Part shown: positions 25,586-34,594 of the stretch, piece by piece | How positions within the stretch are numbered: position 1 is the stretch's first letter | Layout of the letters: the number at the start of each line of letters is the position of its first letter | DNA from: Pseudomonas sp. MM213 | Lineage (GTDB): Bacteria; Pseudomonadota; Gammaproteobacteria; Pseudomonadales; Pseudomonadaceae | Reading direction: 5' to 3' | DNA length: 64,000 nucleotides | Assembly (NCBI RefSeq): GCF_020423045.1 | Contig: NZ_CP081943.1 | Location: 5,890,001-5,954,000, forward strand | The notes under the pieces: model-generated | Seen by the model: only the letters and a program-made list of their open reading frames with translations | What the model was told of the DNA's origin: nothing | Databases searched by the model: none | Position numbers and translations under genes: made by a program

Positions 25586-26623
25586 TCACACCCCGCCGGC
25601 AACGGTGTCGTGCAGCGGGATCATCGCTTCCCGTGCCCAGCGTGCGCTGATGCGTTGCCCGGTCTGATGTTGCGCGCTGACGTCCAGCCATTGATTGTTG
25701 GCCTGGCTGATGTTCAGGGTCTGGCCGTTTTCCAGCTTCAGTTCATAACGGGTGGCGCTGCCCTGGTACTGAACGTCGTGGAGCAAACCACTGACTTCGA
25801 TTTCGTGGCTGGCCAACGGGCCGTCGGCGAAACGCACGTGTTCCGGGCGAATCGAAAACGGCTGCGGATTGCCGCTGAGCTGCTGCGCCAGATCGCCGCG
25901 AATCACGTTGGAGGTGCCGACGAATTCCGCGACAAAGGTGGTCGCCGGTTTCATGTAGAGGTTGCGCGGGGTATCGACTTGTTCGATGCGCCCCTTGTTG
26001 AACACCGCCACGCGGTCGGACATCGACAAGGCTTCGGTCTGGTCGTGGGTGACGAAGATGAAGGTGATGCCGAGCTGGCGTTGCAGCTTTTTCAGCTCGC
26101 TCTGCATTTGCTCGCGAAGCTTCAAGTCGAGGGCGCCCAGCGGTTCGTCGAGCAGCAGCACCCGTGGGCGATTGACCAATGCGCGGGCCAGGGCCACACG
26201 CTGACGCTGACCGCCCGACAGTTGCACCGGTTTGCGTGCGCCGTAGCCGCCGAGGGCGACCATGTCGAGGGCTTCTTCAGCGCGTTTCTGGCGTTCAGCT
26301 TTGCCGACGCCTTTGACTTTCAAACCGTAGGCGACGTTGTCGAGTACGTTCATGTGCGGGAACAGGGCGTAATCCTGAAACACCGTGTTGACGTCACGCT
26401 CATACGGCGGCAGCCCGGCGGCTTCGTTGCCGTGAATCCGGATCGAGCCTGCGCTCGGTTGTTCGAAACCGGCGATCAGGCGCAAACACGTGGTTTTGCC
26501 CGAGCCGGAAGGGCCCAGCATGGAGAAGAACTCGCCGTCCTGGATGTCGATGGAAACCCGGTCTACGGCTTTCACTTCGCCGAACAGACGGGAAACGTTG
26601 GTGAACTGGACTGCAAGCGTCAT
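25586..26623 (-). CDS. ABC transporter ATP-binding protein (PotA/YdcT-like)
   Basis: 345 residues. Walker A GPSGSGKTT, Q-loop VFQDYALFPHMNV, signature LSGGQRQRVALARAL, Walker B VLLLDEPLGALD and a His switch FVTHDQTEAL are all present, followed by a C-terminal TOBE-type domain with SIRPEHVRF. This is the CUT1/PotA layout. The start is the ATG preceded by GGAGC, which removes a 15-residue extension. It powers the importer encoded by the flanking genes. Confidence 0.93.
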   Translation of the reverse strand: MTLAVQFTNVSRLFGEVKAVDRVSIDIQDGEFFSMLGPSGSGKTTCLRLIAGFEQPSAGSIRIHGNEAAGLPPYERDVNTVFQDYALFPHMNVLDNVAYGLKVKGVGKAERQKRAEEALDMVALGGYGARKPVQLSGGQRQRVALARALVNRPRVLLLDEPLGALDLKLREQMQSELKKLQRQLGITFIFVTHDQTEALSMSDRVAVFNKGRIEQVDTPRNLYMKPATTFVAEFVGTSNVIRGDLAQQLSGNPQPFSIRPEHVRFADGPLASHEIEVSGLLHDVQYQGSATRYELKLENGQTLNISQANNQWLDVSAQHQTGQRISARWAREAMIPLHDTVAGGV

Positions 26624-26656
26624 GGTGCGGTGCTCCGAAATATCAAATCTGAAAAG

Positions 26657-26722
26657 CATCGCTGGCAAGCCAGCTCCTACAGCGGGTACGCGTACTTTGT
26701 AGGAGCCGGCTTGCCGGCGATA
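26657..26722. repeat. REPIN (GCCGGCTTGC type)
   Basis: Inverted pair of REPs (CATCGCTGGCAAGCCAGCTC against AGGAGCCGGCTTGCCGGCGA) around a 19-base spacer. It is located between the binding-protein gene and the ATPase gene, so it interrupts the transporter operon and may lower downstream expression, as REPs can. Confidence 0.85.
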
Positions 26723-26744
26723 AGGTCCGAAGGACCTTCAGGCG

Positions 26745-27896
26745 TCAGCGACCGCCCATGATCGCGATGTAGTCCTGGGTCCAGCGGCTGTACGGCACGA
26801 ACTTGCCGCCTTCAGCCTGCGGGGTTTTCCAGAAGGCGATCTTGTCGAACTGGTCGAAGCCGTTGGTCTTGCAGCCTTCGGCACCGAGCAGTTCGCTCTC
26901 TTTGCATCCCGCCGGAACCGACGGCAACGAACCGAACCAGGCGGCCAGGTCACCCTGGACTTTCGGTTGCAGCGAATGGTCCATCCACTTGTAAGCGCAG
27001 TTCGGGTGCTTGGCGTCGGCGTGCAGCATGGTGGTGTCGGCCCAGCCTGTTGCGCCTTCTTTCGGAATGACCGAGGCCACCGGCTGTTTGTCCGCCACCA
27101 GGCCGTTGACCATGTAGCCCCAGGTGCTGGACGCCACGACGCCTTCGTTCTTGACGTCACTCATCTGCACGGTCGCGTCATGCCAGTAGCGGTGGATCAG
27201 AGGCTGTTGCTTGCGAAGCAGGTCCAGCGCGGCCTTGTACTGTTCTTCGTTGAGCTGGTACGGGTCCTTGATCCCCAGTTCCGGCCGTTTCGCCTTGAGA
27301 TAGAGCGCTGCATCGGCGATGTAGATCGGACCGTCGTAGGCCTGGACCCGGCCCTTGTTGGACTTGCCGTCCGGCAGGTTCTGTTCCTCGAACACCACGC
27401 CCCAGCTGTCCGGGGCGGTCTTGAAGACGTTGGTGTTGTACATCAACACGTTCGGGCCCCACTGATACGGGGTGCCGTAGGTTTGTTTGTTGACGACGTA
27501 CCACTGGCCATCCTTCAGGCGCGGGTCGATGTTCTTCCAGTTCGGAATCAACGCGGTGTTGATCGGCTGCACGCGTTTGCCAACGATCAGCCGCAGCGAC
27601 GCGTCGCCCGATGCGGTCACCAGGTCGTAACCGCCCTTGGACATCAGGCTGACCATCTCATCGGAAGTGGCGGCTGTTTTGACGTTGACCTTGCAGCCGG
27701 TTTCCTTCTCGAAACTGGTCACCCAGTCGTAGGCCTTGTCGCTTTCGCCACGTTCGATGTAGCCGGGCCAAGCCACGATATCCAGCTGACCTTCGCCGGC
27801 ACCGACGGCTTTCAGCGGTTCGGCGGCCTGGATACTGGCGCTGGCCAACAGCGCTGTGGTGATTGCACTGAGCAGTGCGGTCTTGTGCACGAACAT
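26745..27896 (-). CDS. Periplasmic polyamine-type binding protein (YdcS-like)
   Basis: 383 residues with a signal peptide ending near SIQAAEP. The mature protein starts with a PotD/PotF-type lobe (GQLDIVAWPGYIERG) and contains ETGCKVNVKTAATSDEMVSL and YNTNVF, typical of the spermidine/putrescine binding family. It leads the leftward transporter operon. Genes in the same order (binding protein, ATPase, two permeases, aminobutyraldehyde dehydrogenase) form ydcSTUVW in E. coli. The specific ligand is inferred, not shown. Confidence 0.9.
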   Translation of the reverse strand: MFVHKTALLSAITTALLASASIQAAEPLKAVGAGEGQLDIVAWPGYIERGESDKAYDWVTSFEKETGCKVNVKTAATSDEMVSLMSKGGYDLVTASGDASLRLIVGKRVQPINTALIPNWKNIDPRLKDGQWYVVNKQTYGTPYQWGPNVLMYNTNVFKTAPDSWGVVFEEQNLPDGKSNKGRVQAYDGPIYIADAALYLKAKRPELGIKDPYQLNEEQYKAALDLLRKQQPLIHRYWHDATVQMSDVKNEGVVASSTWGYMVNGLVADKQPVASVIPKEGATGWADTTMLHADAKHPNCAYKWMDHSLQPKVQGDLAAWFGSLPSVPAGCKESELLGAEGCKTNGFDQFDKIAFWKTPQAEGGKFVPYSRWTQDYIAIMGGR

Positions 27897-27961
27897 GGGA
27901 ATTCCCTCTTCTTTAAATTATGGTCGGGGCAGTTTTGAACGTGGTTCAGCGTTGTAAACAC

Positions 27962-28062
27962 GATCCTGTAGGAGCCGGCTTGCTGGCGATAGCGGTGGGT
28001 CAGTCAACCTGATGGTCAACTGGACGGACGCCTTCGCTGGCAAGCCAGGCTCCTACAGGATT
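27962..28062. repeat. REPIN with 40-50 base spacer
   Basis: TGTAGGAGCCGGCTTGCTGG (left) and CTGGCAAGCCAGGCTCCTAC (right) arms surround a spacer containing the AGCGGTGGGTCAGTCAAC segment common to Pseudomonas REPINs. It lies between the second dehydrogenase gene and the binding-protein gene. Confidence 0.85.
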
Positions 28063-28123
28063 CGCGGTGTTCCAGCGTTTCTGCGCTAATGCCTTTACGG
28101 CTAATTGTTAGCGTAGTGCGCTT

Positions 28124-29611
28124 TTATAAATGCTGTCCGTGGCGCGCCATGATGTGCCGCACCACGCTGTAGTCCTGAAGCGAATCGCTGGACAGGTCTT
28201 TGCCGTAGCCCGAGCGTTTCAGGCCGCCATGGGGCATTTCGCTGACCAGCATGAAATGGCTGTTGATCCAGGTGCAGCCGTACTGCAAGCGCGCGGCGAC
28301 CTGCATCGCCTTGTCCAGGTTCTGGGTCCAGATCGAGGAAGCCAGGCCGTATTCCGAATCGTTGGCCCAGTCCACCGCTTGTTCGAGCCCATCGAAGCGG
28401 GTCACGGTGACCACCGGCCCGAACACTTCGCGCTGGACGATTTCATCGCTCTGCTTGCAGCCGGCCAGCAGCGTCGGTTGGTAATAGAAGCCGGCGCCGG
28501 AATGCACGGCCGCGCCGGTCACGCGCTCGATGTGCGGCTGACCCAGGGCGCGTTCGACGAAACTGGCCACGCGGTCGCGCTGGCGGGTGGTGATCAGCGG
28601 CCCGATTTCGTTGTCGGCATCGCGTTTACCAGCGAAGCGCAGGCTGCTGACCGCCGCGCCGAGTTCGGCCACCAGGCGGTCATGAATGCCGGCCTGTGCA
28701 TAAATGCGGCAGGCGGCGGTGCAATCCTGGCCGGCGTTGTAGTAACCGTACGTGCGCACGCCTTCGACCACCGCCTGAATGTCGGCATCGTTGCAGACGA
28801 TCACCGGGGCCTTGCCGCCGAGTTCGAGGTGCGTGCGTTTCAGGGTTTTCGCTGCGGCCTGGAGGATTTTTTGCCCGGTGACGATATCGCCGGTCAGCGA
28901 CACCATGCGGATTTTCGGGTGGCTGACCAAGTGGCTGCCCACGCCTTCACCGCCGCCGCAAATAATGTTGATCACGCCGCGTGGGAGGATCTCGGCCAGC
29001 GCGGGCGCCAGGGCCAGGATCGACAGCGGCGTGTGCTCGGAAGGCTTGAACACCAGCGTGTTGCCGGCAGCCAGGGCCGGGGCGATTTTCCACGCGGCCA
29101 TCATGATCGGGTAGTTCCACGGTGCAATCGAGGCGACCACGCCAATCGGATCGCGACGCACCATGCTGGTATAACCCGGCAGGTATTCGCCGCTGAGCTG
29201 ACCGGTCTGGCAGCGCACCGCACCGGCGAAAAAGCGGAACACGTCGACCGTCGCGCTCAAGTCGTCCTGACGCGCCAGGTGCAACGGTTTGCCGCAGTTC
29301 AGGGATTCGAGGCGGGCGAGCAGGTCGGCTTGTTTTTCGATGGCGTTGGCGATGTCCAGCAGCAGGTTCGAGCGCTGCTGCGGCGTGGTCCGCGACCAAC
29401 TGGCGAACGCACGGTGCGCGGAGAGGATCGCGGTTTCGACTTGTTCGGTGCTGGCTTCGGCAATGTGCGTTATCACCTCACCGGTGGCCGGGTTGAGGAT
29501 CGGCTCGACAAAACCCTGACCCGCGACCAGTTCGCCATCGATCAACAACGCGGTGAACAACGGGGTCTGCGCGCCAGCCATTTTTCGGGTTCTCTTTTCT
29601 TGTGTGGCCAT
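28124..29611 (-). CDS. Aldehyde dehydrogenase, paralogue of the PatD-like enzyme
   Basis: 495 residues with the same landmarks as the gene at 22253-23677: [33 protein letters not shown], and [15 protein letters not shown] with the catalytic Cys. It is clearly a paralogue rather than a copy, since the N-terminus ([20 protein letters not shown]) and C-terminus (ARHGQHL) differ. GGGAGC precedes the ATG; an alternative start (MAGAQTP) is ten codons in. It is probably an aminobutyraldehyde or related omega-amino aldehyde dehydrogenase that widens the range of the cluster. Confidence 0.85.
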   Translation of the reverse strand: MATQEKRTRKMAGAQTPLFTALLIDGELVAGQGFVEPILNPATGEVITHIAEASTEQVETAILSAHRAFASWSRTTPQQRSNLLLDIANAIEKQADLLARLESLNCGKPLHLARQDDLSATVDVFRFFAGAVRCQTGQLSGEYLPGYTSMVRRDPIGVVASIAPWNYPIMMAAWKIAPALAAGNTLVFKPSEHTPLSILALAPALAEILPRGVINIICGGGEGVGSHLVSHPKIRMVSLTGDIVTGQKILQAAAKTLKRTHLELGGKAPVIVCNDADIQAVVEGVRTYGYYNAGQDCTAACRIYAQAGIHDRLVAELGAAVSSLRFAGKRDADNEIGPLITTRQRDRVASFVERALGQPHIERVTGAAVHSGAGFYYQPTLLAGCKQSDEIVQREVFGPVVTVTRFDGLEQAVDWANDSEYGLASSIWTQNLDKAMQVAARLQYGCTWINSHFMLVSEMPHGGLKRSGYGKDLSSDSLQDYSVVRHIMARHGQHL

Positions 29612-29711
29612 GCTGCTCCCTGTGACTGGGGCCCGGCCGTCTTATAGATGTTCCAAGACTAGTGCCCGGATCCGAGGTCGACAAATACTAAATACTGAAG
29701 GTGGCGTTCGA

Positions 29712-30626
29712 TTAAATAGATGGCTTGCGCCCGCCGTGGGGCTGCTCGCGCGCGACGGTCAGGAACGGGTCGACCAGTGCCGGACGTGCCGTACCGCGGC
29801 GCCAGGCCAGGCCGACATCGAGGGTCTGGCTCAGGTCGGCAATCGGCCGCGCTTCGATGATGTCGCCCTCCAATGACCAGGGGCGATAGGTCATGTCGGG
29901 CTGGATCGACACGCCCAACCCTGCGGCCACCAGGCTTCGTACCGCTTCGGTCGAAGCGGTTTTAAGGGTGATGCGCGGTTGAAGCGACGCCGCCGACCAC
30001 ATGCGCTGGGCGTTGCGGTCCATTTCATCAACGTTCAGTTGAATCAGCGGTTCACGGGCGACGTCGGCCAGGTTGATGCTGTCGTGTTCCAGCAGCGGAT
30101 GCTGGGCCGGCAGCCATAAACGATGGGGCGAATGGGTCAGCACTTCCGTTTGCAGGGCGTGGCGGTCTTCGAGGTTGGAGAGGATCAGCACACCGACATC
30201 GATCTCGCCGCTGACCAGCAAATGCTCGATGTACGGGCGTTCGTCCTCCATCACGCGGATCTCGACGTTGGGGTAGGCGCGTTGAAAGCGGGTGAGGAGG
30301 TCCGCGAGGTAATAACCGGCGACGAGACTGGTTACACCGACGATCAACTGCCCGGCGACCTGATCGGTGCTTTGTTGCAGGCTGCGTTTGGCGTTGTCCA
30401 CCGTTGCCAGAATCAGGTGTGCCTGGCGTAGGAATTGATGGCCCTGGTGGGTCAGCGTCATGCCCTTGGCATGGCGGTTGAACAGCCCGACGCCGATTTC
30501 CTGCTCCAGTTGCTGGATGGCCAGGGTCAATGTCGATTGGGAAATGAACGCGGTTTGCGCGGCGGCAGAGATCGAGCCGGTCTCGGCCACGGCGATGAAA
30601 TGACGAATTTGACGCAAAGTCATCAT
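29712..30626 (-). CDS. LysR-family transcriptional regulator
   Basis: 304 residues. The N-terminal winged HTH is standard (LRQIRHFIAVAETGSISAAA, then AIQQLEQEIGVGLFNRHAKG). The effector domain starts near QLIVGVTSLVAGYY and contains the DVGVLI and PLLEHDSI segments. It lies 100 bases upstream of, and in the same direction as, the second aldehyde dehydrogenase, so it may control the polyamine/aldehyde genes; that is inference. The start is MMTLRQ, or MTLRQ one codon in. Confidence 0.92.
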   Translation of the reverse strand: MMTLRQIRHFIAVAETGSISAAAQTAFISQSTLTLAIQQLEQEIGVGLFNRHAKGMTLTHQGHQFLRQAHLILATVDNAKRSLQQSTDQVAGQLIVGVTSLVAGYYLADLLTRFQRAYPNVEIRVMEDERPYIEHLLVSGEIDVGVLILSNLEDRHALQTEVLTHSPHRLWLPAQHPLLEHDSINLADVAREPLIQLNVDEMDRNAQRMWSAASLQPRITLKTASTEAVRSLVAAGLGVSIQPDMTYRPWSLEGDIIEARPIADLSQTLDVGLAWRRGTARPALVDPFLTVAREQPHGGRKPSI

Positions 30627-30813
30627 GAAGAAGTACCCGGTGGGCGGTTTTTATAGATTCGCTTGAGTGTATATCTTTTTAATCGATGGGCTTTTTAGCG
30701 TTACAGAAGGTGAGCAACATCTGGAAGCACTCTCGCCGGGAAGGGCTGGGCACTTTCGATCTAGGCTGGTGGCCTTATGTGTCCGGTTAACCCCTTTTGT
30801 GGAGGCGGCAAGA

Positions 30814-31536
30814 ATGAATACCCGTGGATTGCTCGATCAATTACTCAAATCCGGCCAGGACCTGTTGCAGAACAAGACCGGTGGCGCGCAGAACAAGGCG
30901 TCCAGCGGTGGATTGGGCGGATTGCTTGGTGGTGGCGGTGGTTCGGGCGGCCTTGGCAGTTTGTTGTCAGGCGCGGGTGGCGGTGCATTGGCCGCTGGCG
31001 CGATGGGCCTGTTGATGGGTAACAAGAAGGCTCGCAAAGTCGGCGGCAAAGTCGCTGTCTACGGCGGCCTCGCGGCATTGGGCGTGATTGCCTACAAGGC
31101 TTACGGCAACTGGCAGGCCCAGCAGGGCACTGCACCGAAGCAAGAGCCGCAAACCGTGGACCGCGTGCCGACGGCGCAGGTCGAGCAACACAGCCAGGCG
31201 ATTCTCAAGGCGCTGGTGGCGGCGGCCAAGGCTGATGGTCATGTCGACGAGCGCGAGCGTGCGTTGATCGAAGGTGAGTTCACCAAACTCGACAATGATC
31301 AGGAACTCCAACACTGGCTGCACGCCGAACTGAACAAACCCCTCGATCCAACCGATGTTGCGCGCGCCGCCAGCACGCCGGAAATGGCGGCCGAGATGTA
31401 CATCGCGAGCGTGATGCTGGTGGACGAGGAGAACTTCATGGAGAAGTCTTACCTGGACGAACTGGCGCGCCAACTCAAGCTTGAGCCAGCGTTGAAGGTC
31501 GAGCTGGAAAAACAGGTGCGCCAGGCCTCCATGTAG
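30814..31536 (+). CDS. DUF533 / TerB-like protein
   Basis: 240 residues. After MNTRGLLDQLLKSGQDLLQN comes a long Gly-rich region (GGLGGLLGGGGGSGGLGSLL), a hydrophobic patch (VAVYGGLAALGVIAYKAY) that may be a membrane helix, and a C-terminal helical domain (AILKALVAAAKADGHVDERE) with the acidic metal-binding-like pattern of TerB/DUF533 proteins such as YebE. The start is the ATG after TGGAGG; the 49-codon upstream extension is not convincing. YebE relatives are envelope-stress-associated in E. coli; the role here is unknown. Confidence 0.85.
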   Translation: MNTRGLLDQLLKSGQDLLQNKTGGAQNKASSGGLGGLLGGGGGSGGLGSLLSGAGGGALAAGAMGLLMGNKKARKVGGKVAVYGGLAALGVIAYKAYGNWQAQQGTAPKQEPQTVDRVPTAQVEQHSQAILKALVAAAKADGHVDERERALIEGEFTKLDNDQELQHWLHAELNKPLDPTDVARAASTPEMAAEMYIASVMLVDEENFMEKSYLDELARQLKLEPALKVELEKQVRQASM

Positions 31537-31565
31537 AAACCGACTTCAAATCCTGTTTCGCTCCC

Positions 31566-32325
31566 TAGACCGCCATCGCCAGCAAGCCGGCTCCTACAAA
31601 GGATTTTCGGCGCGCACAGCATTCGTGCCCGCCGCCGACCACCTGTAGGAGCCGGCTTGCCGGCGATGAGGCCCTCAAATCCTGCCCCGCCCTCAAGACC
31701 GCCATCGCCGGCAAGCCGGCTCCTACAAGGGAACTTCGGTGCGCACAACACTCGTGCCCGACACCGCCCCCCTGTAGGAGCCGGCTTGCCGGCGATGAGG
31801 CCCTAAAATCCAGCACCGCCCTCATGACCGCCATCGCCGGCAAGCCAGCTCCTACAAGGGAATTGCGGCGCGCACAACATTCGTGCCCGACACCGATCCC
31901 CTGTAGGAGCCAGCTTGCTGGCGATGAGGCTCTAAAATCCTGCACCGCCCTCATGACCGCCATCGCCGGCAAGCCAGCTCCTACAAGGGAATTGCGGTGC
32001 ACACAACATTCGTGCCCGACACCGATCCCCTGTAGGAGCCGGCTTGCCGGCGATGAGGCCCTAAAATCCAGCACGCCCTCAAGACCGCCATCGCCGGCAA
32101 GCCAGCTCCTACAAGGGAACTGCGGTGCGCACAGCATGCATGCCCGACACCGATCCCCTGTAGGAGCCAGCTTGCTGGCGATGAGGCCCTAAAATCCTGC
32201 ACCGCCCTCAAGGCCGCCATCGCCGGCAAGCCAGCTCCTACAAGGGAATATCGGTGCGCACAACATTCGTGCCCGACACCGATCACCTGTAGGAGCCAGC
32301 TTGCTGGCGATAGCCTTTTCAGCCC
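31566..32325. repeat. Tandem array of six 129-bp REP/REPIN units
   Basis: Six near-identical units, each with a GCCATCGCCGGCAAGCCRGC arm, a spacer with ATTCGTGCCCGACACCG and a CTGTAGGAGCC arm. The CTGTAGG starts fall at 31643, 31772, 31901, 32030, 32158 and 32287, a period of 129 (once 128). Because 129 is a multiple of three, long spurious frames run through the array. It lies between the DUF533 gene and the wsp operon. Confidence 0.93.
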
Positions 32326-32373
32326 CGCCACAACCCTCATTCGCCGAGATGTGAACCGCCGCGCATCCGTCTT

Positions 32374-32402
32374 ATAAATGAAACACCGCCCTCGGCTATA
32401 CT
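32374..32402 (+). promoter_or_regulatory. Candidate sigma-70 promoter of the wsp operon
   Basis: TATACT (32397-32402) is a good -10 hexamer, 34 bases upstream of the wspA start codon. The -35 region around 32374 (ATAAAT) is poor. The -10 is followed by a short leader with GAGGAC before the GTG start. Confidence 0.35.
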
Positions 32403-32435
32403 GCGCAGCATTTGAAATGGCCCCGAGGACTGACT

Positions 32436-34058
32436 GTGAAGAACTGGACGTTGCGCCAACGCATTTTGGCGAGCTTTGCGGTAATTATCGCCATCATGTT
32501 GCTGATGGTCGTCGTCTCGTATTCCCGGCTGTTGAAGATCGAGGCCAGCGAAGTCAGCGTTCGTGACGATGCGCTCCCCGGGGTGTATTACAGCTCGATG
32601 ATTCGTGGCGCCTGGGTCGACAGCTATCTCCAGACCCAGGAAATGCTGGGCTTGAAGGAAGGGCAGGGCATCAGTGCCGAGGACGCCGCAGACTTCAAGA
32701 ATTTTGAAGCGCGCGTGCAGGACGCGATGAATAGCTATCGCGCCACCGTCACCACGGATGAAGACAAGCTCGAATTCGCAGCCTTCGAAAAATTCCATGA
32801 GAATTACGGCAAGATCCTGGCCGCAGTGCTCGACTTGCATAAGCGCAATCAGGAAGCCGAGGCCATCAAGTTGTTCAATGAACAACTGACCCCGACCTGG
32901 ACGGCGGGGCGCATGAAGCTCAATGACATCCTGCGCGAAAACAAAGCCGTGGCGGATCAGGACATGGCCTACATTGATGATGCGGTGTTCACCGCGAAAG
33001 TCATCATGGGCATTTCCCTGCTGGTGGCGGTATTGGCCGCCGGTCTCTGCGGCCTGCTGCTGATGCGCGCGATCATGGCGCCCATGAACCGCATCGTGCA
33101 GATCCTCGAAGTCATGCGTACCGGCGACCTCAGCGGCCGCTTGAACCTGGAGCGCAAGGACGAATTCGGCGCCGTGGAAACCGGCTTCAACGACATGATG
33201 GCCGAGCTCACTTCGTTGGTGTCTCAGGCGCAGCGCTCGTCGGTGCAGGTCACCACGTCCGTGACCGAAATCGCCGCCACCTCTAAACAGCAGCAAGCCA
33301 CTGCTACTGAAACCGCCGCCACCACCACCGAAATCGGTGCCACTTCCCGTGAAATCGCCGCCACCTCGCGTGACCTGGTGCGGACCATGACCGAAGTCTC
33401 CACCGCTGCCGATCAGGCCTCGGTAGCTGCCGGTTCCGGGCAGCAGGGCCTGGCGCGAATGGAAGAGACCATGCACTCGGTGATGGGCGCCGCGGATCTG
33501 GTCAACGCCAAACTGGCGATCCTCAACGAGAAGGCCGGCAACATCAATCAAGTGGTGGTGACCATCGTCAAGGTCGCGGACCAGACCAACCTGCTGTCGC
33601 TGAACGCTGCCATCGAAGCCGAGAAGGCCGGTGAATACGGTCGTGGATTTGCTGTGGTTGCCACCGAAGTGCGGCGCCTGGCGGACCAGACCGCCGTGGC
33701 CACGTACGACATCGAGCAGATGGTGCGCGAGATCCAGTCGGCGGTGTCGGCCGGGGTCATGGGCATGGACAAGTTCTCTGAAGAAGTGCGTCGCGGCATG
33801 TCCGAGGTGCAGCAGGTCGGCGAGCAGCTGTCGCAGATCATCCATCAGGTTCAGGCGCTGGCGCCGCGGGTGTTGATGGTCAACGAAGGCATGCAGGCCC
33901 AGGCCACCGGTGCCGAGCAGATCAACCATGCGCTGGTGCAGTTGGGCGATGCCAGCAGCCAGACCGTCGAGTCCTTGCGTCAGGCCAGTTTTGCCATCGA
34001 CGAACTGAGCCAAGTGGCCGTCGGGCTGCGCGGTGGCGTTTCGCGATTCAAAGTCTGA
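32436..34058 (+). CDS. wspA: Wsp surface-sensing chemoreceptor WspA
   Basis: 540 residues with a GTG start preceded by GAGGAC, giving the WspA-typical beginning VKNWTLRQRILASFAVIIAI. An upstream in-frame ATG would add eight residues not expected in the family. It has two membrane helices (about 11-31 and 190-210) around a four-helix periplasmic domain, then a HAMP region and a signalling hairpin reading TNLLSLNAAIEAEKAGEYGR. WspA senses surface contact and drives the WspE kinase. The long Ala/Thr-rich methylation region (TATETAATTTEIGATSREIA) is visible. Confidence 0.95.
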   Translation: MKNWTLRQRILASFAVIIAIMLLMVVVSYSRLLKIEASEVSVRDDALPGVYYSSMIRGAWVDSYLQTQEMLGLKEGQGISAEDAADFKNFEARVQDAMNSYRATVTTDEDKLEFAAFEKFHENYGKILAAVLDLHKRNQEAEAIKLFNEQLTPTWTAGRMKLNDILRENKAVADQDMAYIDDAVFTAKVIMGISLLVAVLAAGLCGLLLMRAIMAPMNRIVQILEVMRTGDLSGRLNLERKDEFGAVETGFNDMMAELTSLVSQAQRSSVQVTTSVTEIAATSKQQQATATETAATTTEIGATSREIAATSRDLVRTMTEVSTAADQASVAAGSGQQGLARMEETMHSVMGAADLVNAKLAILNEKAGNINQVVVTIVKVADQTNLLSLNAAIEAEKAGEYGRGFAVVATEVRRLADQTAVATYDIEQMVREIQSAVSAGVMGMDKFSEEVRRGMSEVQQVGEQLSQIIHQVQALAPRVLMVNEGMQAQATGAEQINHALVQLGDASSQTVESLRQASFAIDELSQVAVGLRGGVSRFKV

Positions 34059-34594
34059 TGAGCGAACTCACGGCCAAACGCACCGCCGTGAAGCCGGCGA
34101 TGCATGCATTGTTTCTGGTGTTTCGCATCGGCAGCGAGCGCTATGCCTTGCAAGCGATCGAGGTGGCGGAAGTGCTGCCGCGCCTGCCATTGAAGCCGAT
34201 ACCCCGCGCGCCGGACTGGGTCGCCGGGGTGTTCGCCTATCGCGGCGCGGTAGTGCCGGTAATTGACCTCAGTGCACTGACTTTTGGCGTACCGGCCCAG
34301 GCGCGCACCAGCACGCGCCTGGTGCTGGTCAATTACCGTGCGGATGAAACCGCCGAGGCGCAATTGCTCGGGCTGATCCTGGAGCAGGCCACCGACACGC
34401 TGCGCTGCAACCCGGCGGATTTTCAGCCGTACGGCCTCGATAATCGCCAGGCGCCGTACCTCGGACCGGTGCGTGAAGACGCGCAAGGTTTGCTGCAATG
34501 GGTGCGCGTCGCCGATCTGCTGGACGAGCAGGTTCGGGCGCTGCTGTTTCCGTCACCCCCGCTGGACCTGGCGCAGCTTGAGGTGCAGCCATGA
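34058..34594 (+). CDS. wspB: CheW-like coupling protein WspB
   Basis: 178 residues, CheW fold (FLVFRIGSERYALQAIEVAE, then PDWVAGVFAYRGAVVPVIDL). It couples WspA receptors to the WspE kinase. The ATG overlaps the wspA stop by one base and its own end overlaps wspC by four. Confidence 0.93.
   Translation: MSELTAKRTAVKPAMHALFLVFRIGSERYALQAIEVAEVLPRLPLKPIPRAPDWVAGVFAYRGAVVPVIDLSALTFGVPAQARTSTRLVLVNYRADETAEAQLLGLILEQATDTLRCNPADFQPYGLDNRQAPYLGPVREDAQGLLQWVRVADLLDEQVRALLFPSPPLDLAQLEVQP

Noticed and set aside
31566-32325. CRISPR array
   Set aside because: The units are palindromic REPs, the spacers are themselves conserved between units, and there are no cas genes.
31565-32340. Long frames through the REP array (about 100-190 residues)
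   Set aside because: They consist of the 43-residue translation of a 129-base repeat and lack any coding logic.
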